This document shows positions 10,471-18,520 of a stretch of DNA of 64,000 nt, piece by piece; the first letter of the stretch is position 1, and every line of letters begins with the position of its first letter. A program made the position numbers and the translations under genes. The stretch comes from Dolichospermum sp. UHCC 0259 (GTDB taxonomy: Bacteria > Cyanobacteriota > Cyanobacteriia > Cyanobacteriales > Nostocaceae): contig NZ_VIKX01000070.1 in the NCBI RefSeq assembly GCF_009711935.1, positions 1 to 64,000 on the forward strand. Direction: 5' to 3'. Under the pieces are notes generated by a model. That model made no database searches, was not told where the DNA came from, and saw only the letters and a program-made list of their open reading frames with translations.

Positions 10471-10980
10471 TTAGCAGTTGTAAACGCCTGTGTCTATAAA
10501 CACTTCTACTGTTAATCTCAGCGAAATTTCAACACTTGAACCAGCTAATGTACGAAAAGCTGACATTCTTTCAATTTGATTCACATTAGGTTTAAATCCA
10601 GGATGAGGATCATCTAATTCTATTTTGATTAAGTAAACATCATATTCTGAGTCCTCTTGTTGTTGAACTACAAATTGCTTAGGATTCTCAAAACGATAAT
10701 TTAAGTTTGAAGAATCGCTTTCTTTATTACCTAACCATAAGGTCTGAGTAGCGCGATACAGTTGATCACAATCTTGAGCTTCTATTTTTCCTTGTGTCTC
10801 TAAGGATTCAACAAAATCTTTTTTCAGTGAATTTATTACTAAAATGAGAACTTGTTGTTTATCTTGATCTATTATCTCTAAAATATGACTTTGCTTATTC
10901 CTATTTATACCGTTAGATGGTGATAAATTTTGATTTTTTTTATTCAGTAATCTTGCTAATACTGCTGGTAAATTACACAT
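10471..10980 (-). CDS. Hypothetical protein in dynamin operon
   Basis: 169 residues from the ATG at 10980, chosen because a GGAG lies about 8 bases upstream. Earlier in-frame starts lie inside the dynamin gene without a good site. It overlaps the 3' end of the dynamin gene by 8 bp, indicating translational coupling. An N-terminal basic, Asn/Lys-rich linker (to about 35) leads into a mixed alpha/beta domain. The ending RTLAGSSVEISLRLTVEVFI looks like beta strands. No known family is recognised. Confidence 0.7.
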   Translation of the reverse strand: MCNLPAVLARLLNKKNQNLSPSNGINRNKQSHILEIIDQDKQQVLILVINSLKKDFVESLETQGKIEAQDCDQLYRATQTLWLGNKESDSSNLNYRFENPKQFVVQQQEDSEYDVYLIKIELDDPHPGFKPNVNQIERMSAFRTLAGSSVEISLRLTVEVFIDTGVYNC

Positions 10981-13363
10981 GATTATTTTCTCCATAAATA
11001 GATTGTAAATTTTTGAAAATCTCTGCAATGCTATCTTTTTCAATTTCAAATTTTCGCCAACGTTCCTGTTTTTCTATTTCCTCCTGAATAATACTGAATT
11101 GTTCATTTAATATCCTTTCAGCAAAATCAGAAATTTCATTAACTGATTCAGAAAATACATTACTTGCTGAATTTAATTGTTTAATCATCCAATCATGGAA
11201 TATATCCCATAAATTATTCTTTGCTTTTGCAATACCATCTGACCACTGTTTCCCCATTGCGTCTATATCTGGTATTTTTAGGTATTTATATTTTTTATCA
11301 TTATACTTATCAGCCTTACTGCCACAACTTCCGTCTTTGTCAGTACCTTCATATATTTGAACATTAAGAGGAATATTAAAAAACTCGTCAGGTAAATTTG
11401 GTGAAGTTGGAGGTAACTTTTTAATGAAGTTATTAATAATAGCTTCATCAAGATTCATCACTGATAATACTGTATTTACAAAAGTTAGCGATTGATGCTT
11501 AAATGATGTTTCTATGAAATTATCCAAGACTGATATAAAATATTGTCCTTTAGATTGCATTAAAAATTGACTTCTTGCTTCTATGGCATTTCTTACAGTT
11601 GCATAAATTAACCTAACACGCCGTTCTATATGATCAAGTTCTTGAACATCCTTTTTATTATCTAAACGTACTTTTTTGATAAGATACCCTGGTTGTTTAT
11701 CAAATCCACCTGTTAATAATTCTCTACTTAATTTATCATATACTTCTGCAATATGTCTTGCTAATTGAGGATTAATTACCTCATTTAATTTATCCTGAAG
11801 ATCATAGCTACCATGATTATTTTTTAAAGCATCTATTATAGGAAAAATTAAGGATGATATTAAGTCTTTTTCTATTTCATTGACACTCTCAATAATTTTT
11901 TGAAATTTTTGAAGATTTGTATCTCTGATATATTTATATGTATTAACTTTATTGTTTTTTTGCAAGTTTTGTAATTCTTTTATTAGTGTACTTATTTCAT
12001 TGCTAAATTCATTTATTGCTTTTTTTGTATAACTTTGTAAATTCTGACTAATTTTTTGAACATTTGCCTTTTCTTGTTCTATTTCTTCCTTAGATTCTAA
12101 TTTTCTGGTAATAATTAGGGTATTAAGTTTCTCTGATAAATCATTATACTGTTTATGTAATGAAATTACAGCAGGAAATATGACCAACTCAGTAAATGAT
12201 TTTTCTACTCTTTCCTTAAAAAGTTGCCATAGTTCCTTGCCTCCACTCCATTCTAAAGCATAGATTAGAATTTTTAACATAGTTTCATCATTGATAGAAA
12301 TTCCTCGAGATACCTGTCTTTTAATGTCTCGAAACCAGTCCTCTAAATCCCAGTTATTCTCAGTATGTTCTCCTAAAGTATTTGCACAATTTTTAAACAT
12401 ATATTTCAACAATTCTAATCTTGTTTTTTGATCAACTGTTGAAGGTTCATTTAAAGCACCAGCACCCCAAGCACATTGGGCATAATATAAAAGCAGAGCA
12501 TTAAAAGGTAAAACATCTGGAAGTTCAGGAAGTGATAAAACTTCTTTAATTTCTGCTCTTAACTTATTAATTCTCACTTTTAAAGGTAAATCATTTTCAG
12601 TCCGACGATCAACTCGATTTAAAATAAAAATCATCGAGTCTGTACGACCTTGTAAATATTCAACTACCTTTTTTAATTCTTCTAATAATCGTTTTCTATG
12701 GCTATCATCTACCTGTGTATAGTCCAAAGCCACTAAACTAAAAGTCTTATTAACTTGCTGTTGAATAGTTGCCAAATTAGTCCGATCTTGCACTGATTTT
12801 AAACCAGGTAAATCAATTAATTCTACTCCTATTCCTGGAGGTAAACCTAATAAATTAGAATCACAAGCTGGTAATAAAGGAACATAAGCTGTTATTTGTG
12901 GTGCTACATATTCGCGTTTTTGTCTTGCTTCATGATAGGAGTTCATAACTGAACGAATACGTTGATATAAGTCATCATCAGTTAATCCCGTCCATTCTCC
13001 AGTTTCCCAAGCAGCATTTTGTGTTTTTTCAATAATTAATTTTGAATCTTGAGAATGTTTAAGTGTTAAAACTCCTCCACTCATTTCTTCTGCGTCTATA
13101 GGGGCAATTTTTCGCCCTATTAAAGCATTAACTATGGTTGATTTTCCAGAGGATGTTGTACCAATGGTAGCTATACGAAAACTGGGATTTTCTAATCTTT
13201 CTACTGCTTCTTCAAAAGCATCTAAAAAACCGTCTAAAGCTGATTTAATTCCCGGATCTGCAAATACATCAGGAGAGGAATTAACTAAATTAGCAATTGA
13301 GTTACCTAATTCGTTTAATAAAGTGCGGGCGTTGTTTAATTTGGCATCAATATTCAGTTTCAC
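10973..13363 (-). CDS. Dynamin-like GTPase
   Basis: A 796-residue large GTPase: P-loop GTTSSGKST (about 68-76), a G3 motif in ELIDLPGLKS, and G4 as NRVD (ILNRVDRR). Long helical regions follow (about 390-700), as expected for the stalk of bacterial dynamin-like proteins that remodel membranes. The start is GTG at 13363 with AGAGG eight bases upstream. The same frame stays open for 33 more codons upstream without a start codon. It heads a four-gene operon with three uncharacterised proteins. Bacterial dynamins are linked to membrane repair and, in some systems, phage defence; the role here is inference. Confidence 0.88.
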   Translation of the reverse strand: MKLNIDAKLNNARTLLNELGNSIANLVNSSPDVFADPGIKSALDGFLDAFEEAVERLENPSFRIATIGTTSSGKSTIVNALIGRKIAPIDAEEMSGGVLTLKHSQDSKLIIEKTQNAAWETGEWTGLTDDDLYQRIRSVMNSYHEARQKREYVAPQITAYVPLLPACDSNLLGLPPGIGVELIDLPGLKSVQDRTNLATIQQQVNKTFSLVALDYTQVDDSHRKRLLEELKKVVEYLQGRTDSMIFILNRVDRRTENDLPLKVRINKLRAEIKEVLSLPELPDVLPFNALLLYYAQCAWGAGALNEPSTVDQKTRLELLKYMFKNCANTLGEHTENNWDLEDWFRDIKRQVSRGISINDETMLKILIYALEWSGGKELWQLFKERVEKSFTELVIFPAVISLHKQYNDLSEKLNTLIITRKLESKEEIEQEKANVQKISQNLQSYTKKAINEFSNEISTLIKELQNLQKNNKVNTYKYIRDTNLQKFQKIIESVNEIEKDLISSLIFPIIDALKNNHGSYDLQDKLNEVINPQLARHIAEVYDKLSRELLTGGFDKQPGYLIKKVRLDNKKDVQELDHIERRVRLIYATVRNAIEARSQFLMQSKGQYFISVLDNFIETSFKHQSLTFVNTVLSVMNLDEAIINNFIKKLPPTSPNLPDEFFNIPLNVQIYEGTDKDGSCGSKADKYNDKKYKYLKIPDIDAMGKQWSDGIAKAKNNLWDIFHDWMIKQLNSASNVFSESVNEISDFAERILNEQFSIIQEEIEKQERWRKFEIEKDSIAEIFKNLQSIYGENNHV

Positions 13364-13442
13364 TTGGTTTACCTCTCTAATTATTAAAAGTTCTTGTTTC
13401 CAGTGTTCTGGTAGCAGTGGCCTTTCTAATTGTTTTGGATCA

Positions 13443-13630
13443 TTTAACCATAAATGGTCTTTTTAAGAAAATCTGTTTCACTACTTGATGTAGCAACTTG
13501 TATACCCGTTAACATAATAACCATGTACAAGCGTAGTTGTAAATACTTTTCTCGTTTATTTTTTGTTTACTTTCATTGCTAAGTAAATAATTTTTGTGAC
13601 AAAATTTCAGTGAAGATCATGAAATGTGAA
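13443..13630. repeat. Direct repeat copy A / promoter region of dynamin operon
   Basis: About 185 bp that align over their length with copy B at 15947-16130. Shared blocks include CTTGATGTAGCAACTT, GTAGTTGTAAATACTTT and TTTACTTTCATTGCTAAGT. The last block is itself an inverted repeat (TTTACTT/AAGTAAA). Copy A begins about 80 bp upstream of the dynamin GTG and copy B about 125 bp upstream of the multicopper oxidase ATG, so both probably carry a related promoter or operator. Confidence 0.75.
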
Positions 13631-13660
13631 TAAGTTTCAATACTGTTCAGTTAAGGAAAT

Positions 13661-13736
13661 GTAGGTTGGGTTGAACGATAGTAAAACTCAACAAATGCTT
13701 ATAAATGTTGGGTTTCCTTGCGTCAACCCAACCTAC
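13661..13736. repeat. Inverted-repeat element (GTAGGTTGGGTTGA arms)
   Basis: Perfect 14 bp arms at 13661-13674 and 13723-13736 (GTAGGTTGGGTTGA and complement) enclose a 48 bp loop that includes another TGTTGGGTTTC motif. This is the dispersed GTTGGGTT family common in cyanobacteria; a shorter relative lies at 17053-17072. It lies 3' of the multicopper oxidase gene and may also work as its terminator. Confidence 0.75.
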
Positions 13737-13788
13737 GTAATTTCAATGTTTGAGCTTAACCGACAAGTATTGGCTGTGAACCGCCTAT

Positions 13789-15822
13789 TTAACTGTGACT
13801 GGCAGTTTTTGCGCTCACAGCTTTTGGAATAACAATACTGACGTTCTGCATCATGCCTTGGTCTTCATGGTCAAGAATATGGCAGTGCAACACAAAGTCG
13901 CCGATATAACGTTCGTAACGGGTGCGGATGACGATGGTGTAACGCTCTGTCTTCGACTTAGGGCCTTTTACCCAAATGGTGTCTTTCCATACGCCTTTCA
14001 GCCCCCGATATTCTGGATCGATTTTTCCTTCGACACCATCTTTCGCGTCTGGCAAACTGACATCATTACCCTGCGGGTCAAGGATTTTGACGATCTGGAA
14101 AGGATTCACATGGATGTGGAACGGATGTCCAGCGACGTTTGATTGCAAAGTCCATTCCTCCACTTTGCCTAGCGTCAGCGTCCGATCAATGCGCTTGTGA
14201 TCGTAAGGCTCTAATTTGGGGTCATTGCCTATGTCATTGCTGACTAGAAAACCCCGATTATCAATAGAAAAAGCCAATTCCTGATAGCCATTGACCTCGC
14301 TATCTTGAACATCAAGATGAGGCATAAAGGCTGTAAGTTTCAGCCCGTTTTTCAGGTCGTTTACAATCTTCTCTTCCATCGAAGGAATGGAAAGATCACG
14401 AGCAGCAGCAACAAGTTTATTTGTCAGATACTTGTGAATGTCCTTGTCTTCAATGTAAAACACTGGCAGTTTTGACGTGTTATTAACCCCAGCGTTAGGA
14501 TCAATAACATTAACGAAACCCAACAGTTGGCTTTTCTCTTCCTCTCGAGTGACACTTTCGGATGCTGGGGCTTGTGCATCAACTACACAGTAACCACCTG
14601 CTTGAGGAAAAACTACCAGTGCATCGTTGCGGTAGCCAGGCTGCAAGGTAGTTAATTTGGTTTCCCATGCTGCGGATCTGGTCAGTCCGTCATCGGCGAT
14701 GATGTGGTAAGGCAGGGTTTCATTTGTACTCGGACAATATTTCTTCTTGTAACTGTCAGTTGTGTTGTCTGCTGTTTTGTCTTGAAGATAATCTTTTAGT
14801 GTAGGTGCATTATCTTTCAACTTACGAAACTCTAGGTTGATGGTGTTGCGGACACCTGCATGAATCATCCGCCAGCGCTCGATTTTGCCGGGTTCGGCTG
14901 TGAAAGTTGGTAGAACTTGACCGTTGATGCTGGTGTAGCGTTTAGAATCAATCCAGGATCTGGGGCTAAATAACCCTTTGTAAGATTCGATTTCACCAGT
15001 CTCTTCGGGTTGACAATTCCACTTTACATTGTTGTTCTCGTCCAAGCAGGCGTATTGGATTTGCTGGAAAAGTAAGATTTGTTCTTTGATATCGGCTTTC
15101 TTCAGTAAGGTGTCAATGTCGCCATTAGCACTTTTGCTTGGCAAGCGATCGCCGCGCACAATCAGAGCGCCGGACATACCACTAGCTACTTGGAGTGCTG
15201 TTGAACCATGTAGATGGGGGTGATACCAAAACGTGCCAGCAGGATGGTCAAGGGGAATGTTGTATTCATATTGGAAGGTAACTGTCGGATCGAGGACTGA
15301 TAGCACATTGTCACTATTGCCGGTTGGACTGATCCATAAGCCATGAGAATGCAAATTCGTGCGGTTGTGGTTGTTGCAATTAGGCTGATTCTCATTACCT
15401 GGCTCACGTAAGTCTTGGCAACGAAGACTAAAATTCGGCGGTAGTTCGTTTTTTAGGTTGATTCGCACGGTGTTGCCTGGTTTGACCTCGATGGTCGGTC
15501 CAACATAAGGTGTTTCCGTGCTAGTACCAGTGCCAACATAGCTACGTAAGTTCACTTTGTCATCGTGGTTTGTTGTCGGATTGTAGATTTCGCCACTAGT
15601 ATATTTAACGCTGAGATCAAACTCGACCTGACCATCCGGTTTTGTCTTAGGGATGTCTTGCTTATGGAGTTCCAACAGCGGTGGGTTTTCAAAGATGCGT
15701 TCTGCTGGTTCTGCTTGTACAGATTGCGCTGAGAATATCATTAATACTGAAACAAAAGCCGTGAAAGCAAGCACTTTCCAGGCTCTAATCAAGTCTGGAT
15801 AATGACAGTTGTATTTAGACAT
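13789..15822 (-). CDS. Secreted multicopper oxidase
   Basis: 677 residues from the ATG at 15822, chosen because AGGA lies about 9 bases upstream and a signal peptide follows directly (hydrophobic core KVLAFTAFVSVLMIFSA, cleavage near VQA/EPA). The longer TTG-started frame has no such support. Copper ligands are visible as NLHSHGLW, WYHPHLHG, HPFHIHVNP and HCHILDHEDQGMM, the last giving the type 1 copper site and the trinuclear ligands. This is a three-domain laccase/bilirubin-oxidase-like enzyme, likely periplasmic, oxidising phenolics or metals. GC content and codon use are higher than in the flanking genes, which suggests transfer. Confidence 0.9.
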   Translation of the reverse strand: MSKYNCHYPDLIRAWKVLAFTAFVSVLMIFSAQSVQAEPAERIFENPPLLELHKQDIPKTKPDGQVEFDLSVKYTSGEIYNPTTNHDDKVNLRSYVGTGTSTETPYVGPTIEVKPGNTVRINLKNELPPNFSLRCQDLREPGNENQPNCNNHNRTNLHSHGLWISPTGNSDNVLSVLDPTVTFQYEYNIPLDHPAGTFWYHPHLHGSTALQVASGMSGALIVRGDRLPSKSANGDIDTLLKKADIKEQILLFQQIQYACLDENNNVKWNCQPEETGEIESYKGLFSPRSWIDSKRYTSINGQVLPTFTAEPGKIERWRMIHAGVRNTINLEFRKLKDNAPTLKDYLQDKTADNTTDSYKKKYCPSTNETLPYHIIADDGLTRSAAWETKLTTLQPGYRNDALVVFPQAGGYCVVDAQAPASESVTREEEKSQLLGFVNVIDPNAGVNNTSKLPVFYIEDKDIHKYLTNKLVAAARDLSIPSMEEKIVNDLKNGLKLTAFMPHLDVQDSEVNGYQELAFSIDNRGFLVSNDIGNDPKLEPYDHKRIDRTLTLGKVEEWTLQSNVAGHPFHIHVNPFQIVKILDPQGNDVSLPDAKDGVEGKIDPEYRGLKGVWKDTIWVKGPKSKTERYTIVIRTRYERYIGDFVLHCHILDHEDQGMMQNVSIVIPKAVSAKTASHS

Positions 15823-15946
15823 TTTGAGAATTTCCTGATTTTTTATGACGTTACTTTCAAACAACAGGGAAGAGAGAGAGATGGAATTATTGATGTTTCT
15901 TTGATAACTTGGTGGGCGATTCCTACGGAGCGCTGCGCTATCGCTC

Positions 15947-16130
15947 TTTAACCACAAATGGTCTTTTTATTGACACCTACTTTATTGCTTGATGTAGCAA
16001 CTTTTATACCAATTAAGATAATAATCATATACAAGTGTAGTTGTAAATACTTTGCTACTTTATTTTTATTTACTTTCATTGCTAAGTAAATAGTTTTTGT
16101 AACAAAACTTCAGTAAATATGAGAAACTTC
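15947..16130. repeat. Direct repeat copy B / promoter region of multicopper oxidase
   Basis: Second copy of the ~185 bp repeat also found at 13443-13630, in the same orientation, by eye about 80 percent identical. It contains the TTTACTT/AAGTAAA hairpin and GTAGTTGTAAATACTTT. Together the two copies bracket the oxidase gene as a unit of about 2.5 kb. Confidence 0.75.
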
Positions 16131-16201
16131 ATTATGCTTAGTTTCTTTTTATTTATATAATTACAATTATCATCTAAATATTAATAACCCCAAATAACCG
16201 C

Positions 16202-17041
16202 GTGAGTTTTGACAACGTTTGTAAACTACTAGCAGAAAAATATCCCTTTGATTTTGCTCGTTGGTTGCTTCCCCAAGCACCAAAAACCATCGAAGTCTTA
16301 AAAACCGAATTGAGTATAGAACCAATTCGCGCTGATTTTGTCACATTCTTACAAACAGAAAATCGCATTTTACATATTGAATTTCAAACTAATCCACAAT
16401 CTAAACCTCCGATTCCTTTTAGGGAATTAGACTATTCAGTGAGATTAATCCGTACATATCAAGTTCCTGTAACTCAAGTAGTGATTTTCTTGCAAGAAAC
16501 AACGGACGAAATCGCTTTTACGGAAGCATACATCAATGAAACCACACATCACCGTTATCGCGTAATCAGAATGTGGGAGCAAGATTCAGCTTTATTTCTC
16601 GATAATCTGGCATTATTACCATTAGCACCATTAACACAGACAAACTCACCCCAAAGCCTGTTATCTCAGGTTTCCCAGAATGTTGCTAAAATTGCAGATA
16701 GGGAGACTAAACAGGATATTGCAGCTTACACAGAAATTTTAGCTGGTTTGCGGTTTGAGAAAGACTTTATTCGTCAATTGTTAAGTGAGGATATTATGCA
16801 AGAATCAGTCATTTATCAGGATATTTTGCAGAAAGGTGAAAGAAAAGGAGAACTGAAAGGAGAACTGAAATTTTGTTTGTTTTTACTTAATCAACGGTTT
16901 GGGGAACTTGATTCTTTAATAGTTGAAAGAGTCAAAAATTTACCTGTAGAACAGTTAGAAAATTTAGGTGCAGCGTTGTTTAATATTTCTGAGGTTTCTG
17001 ATTTAGTAACTTGGTTAAATCAACAAGATCATCAGAATTAA
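16202..17041 (+). CDS. Rpn-family PD-(D/E)XK nuclease with DUF4351 tail
   Basis: A 279-residue protein starting at GTG. The N-terminal half has the Rpn/transposase-like nuclease pattern (SIEPIRADFVTFLQTEN...ILHIEFQTNP), giving the D and E-x-Q of a PD-(D/E)XK core. The C-terminal segment (LLNQRFGELDSLIVERVKNL...ISEVSDLVTWLNQ, about 225-275) is a DUF4351 helical domain. A short repeat GERKGELKGELK (about 217-228) joins the two. Such proteins are abundant in cyanobacteria; Rpn proteins in E. coli promote RecA-independent recombination. It diverges from the oxidase across repeat B. Confidence 0.85.
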   Translation: MSFDNVCKLLAEKYPFDFARWLLPQAPKTIEVLKTELSIEPIRADFVTFLQTENRILHIEFQTNPQSKPPIPFRELDYSVRLIRTYQVPVTQVVIFLQETTDEIAFTEAYINETTHHRYRVIRMWEQDSALFLDNLALLPLAPLTQTNSPQSLLSQVSQNVAKIADRETKQDIAAYTEILAGLRFEKDFIRQLLSEDIMQESVIYQDILQKGERKGELKGELKFCLFLLNQRFGELDSLIVERVKNLPVEQLENLGAALFNISEVSDLVTWLNQQDHQN

Positions 17042-17052
17042 TAATTTGTGGT

Positions 17053-17072
17053 GTTGGGTTTCGCAACCCAAC
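17053..17072. terminator. Hairpin between convergent genes
   Basis: A perfect 8 bp stem GTTGGGTT/AACCCAAC with a TCGC loop, between the convergent Rpn and DUF2085 genes. It belongs to the same repeat family as 13661-13736. There is no strong T-run, so the terminator role is inference. Confidence 0.5.
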
Positions 17073-17080
17073 CAACTTTA

Positions 17081-17623
17081 TCATCTGCGAAAATGCAAAA
17101 TCGGCATAGTAAATAAACCCCAAGCCAAACCTGTAATCAAACCAAAAGGGGTAACAATATAATTATTAAAATTCCACAAACCGAAAACTTGTGCTGCTAA
17201 CTCCAACGGATAAGCCATCATTAACACAGTAGCAAATACCGCACCATTCCAACCATATTGATTTAACCAAAAAACGCCTTTTCCTTTAGTTAAAGCATAC
17301 AAAATCCGAGTTATCAATAGACCTGAAACCGTGCCATAACAGCGCATACAAACCGCCATGATAAACGGTGGAGATAACTCCAAACCCATAGTAGGCTGTG
17401 GACATACATGATTACCCATGAAGTAAATAATGTCCGCAATACCCGGAAGCAAAAACACACCAGACGCAGCTAAAAAAGGAGCAATAGGGGGGCCAAAAAC
17501 CATACCAGCTAACAGGAAATCAGCAAAAAAACTCATCCAATTAACTTGTCTAATCTGTAAATCTCTTGATAAAATTGCCCGTTGCATCTTTTTTCTGTGT
17601 CCTTTGTGTTTCGTTTTCTTCAA
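17081..17623 (-). CDS. DUF2085 membrane protein
   Basis: A 180-residue integral membrane protein with about four hydrophobic segments. The central motif with conserved cysteines, NHVCPQPTMG...FIMAVCMRCYGTVSG, is typical of DUF2085 proteins (usually HQ..RSF..C.RC.G). Function is unknown. The true start may be Met13 (17587), because the first twelve residues are a run of Lys/His/Arg. The stop of the upstream Uma2 gene is 13 bp away, so the two are likely cotranscribed. Confidence 0.75.
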   Translation of the reverse strand: MKKTKHKGHRKKMQRAILSRDLQIRQVNWMSFFADFLLAGMVFGPPIAPFLAASGVFLLPGIADIIYFMGNHVCPQPTMGLELSPPFIMAVCMRCYGTVSGLLITRILYALTKGKGVFWLNQYGWNGAVFATVLMMAYPLELAAQVFGLWNFNNYIVTPFGLITGLAWGLFTMPILHFRR

Positions 17624-17635
17624 TACTCAAAATAA

Positions 17636-18412
17636 TTATAAATCATCATCTGGATTTATACCCATTTTCCGTAGACGTTCAGCTAATTGTGCAGCTTTAA
17701 GTTCTGCTTGTTCAGCCCTTAATTTTTGTAATTGAGCTTCTTCTTTACCTACCAATAATAAATTACCATCTAAATCCCACCAGCGTAGCCACAGTTGTTC
17801 AGGATTATTTAAATAACTTCCTTGCCATAGTCCTAATTCCACACCTAATGGCAGAATAGGATAATGTCCGCGTTCGTTAGGCTGCATTTTTTGGTAAGAA
17901 AAATCAACCAAATGATAAACTTCTAATTTGCCATTATTAATTTCATAAATAGCATAGTAGGGAACGCGGATAATGCGCTCGTATACCCAGAATTTACCAG
18001 GTTTTTCACCTTCTTTTAAACCCGGTAGAGGTGTTGTGTCTCTTTCTTCTTCACCATTACCACTAGCTAATTCTATAGCAATTAATGGAGGAATATATTC
18101 CCGCCATAAAACATAAGAACGGCGAATTTTACCTGCTAATTGTGGTGCTACATCAGGGACATAAAACCAGTCTGGTGCTACTGTACCTTTTTCTGGTGGT
18201 TCAGTTTCGCGCCAATAAATCCCACAATCTTGACCTATACAAAATTGTCCATCAGGATGTAACTTTTGTAAAGTTTGAATTATGGAATCTGTGATAATTA
18301 TACTTTGAGGATGTTCTTGAAAGTTTTTCACGAAAGTACCATCAGACTCTGGTAGTTGAGTATGATCAGGAAACTGCGGTGGTATAGCAATATCAGCCAG
18401 GGTTTCACTCAT
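17636..18412 (-). CDS. Uma2 family (DUF820) endonuclease-like protein
   Basis: A 258-residue protein. The order VAPDWFYVPDV ... YIPPLIAIELASGNGEE ... KFWVYERIIRVPYYAIYE is the Uma2/DUF820 restriction-endonuclease-like fold, with D in APDW and E in IELAS as likely metal ligands. A C-terminal helical tail (EEAQLQKLRAEQAELKAAQLAERLRKMGI) forms a coiled coil. These proteins occur in large paralog families in cyanobacteria; another copy lies at 60307. Biological role is unknown. Confidence 0.87.
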   Translation of the reverse strand: MSETLADIAIPPQFPDHTQLPESDGTFVKNFQEHPQSIIITDSIIQTLQKLHPDGQFCIGQDCGIYWRETEPPEKGTVAPDWFYVPDVAPQLAGKIRRSYVLWREYIPPLIAIELASGNGEEERDTTPLPGLKEGEKPGKFWVYERIIRVPYYAIYEINNGKLEVYHLVDFSYQKMQPNERGHYPILPLGVELGLWQGSYLNNPEQLWLRWWDLDGNLLLVGKEEAQLQKLRAEQAELKAAQLAERLRKMGINPDDDL

Positions 18413-18520
18413 ACTGTTTAAAAGATTGCAGTTGTTTATTTAGTATTATATCAGAGAATAGGGAGCGCGGAATTACTGAATATTGTATTATAAAGGTTAT
18501 ACAGTCATCTATCACAGTTT

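Noticed and set aside
15823-15957. 45-residue N-terminal extension of the multicopper oxidase
   Set aside because: It begins with TTG inside repeat DNA, lacks a ribosome-binding site and would bury the signal peptide.
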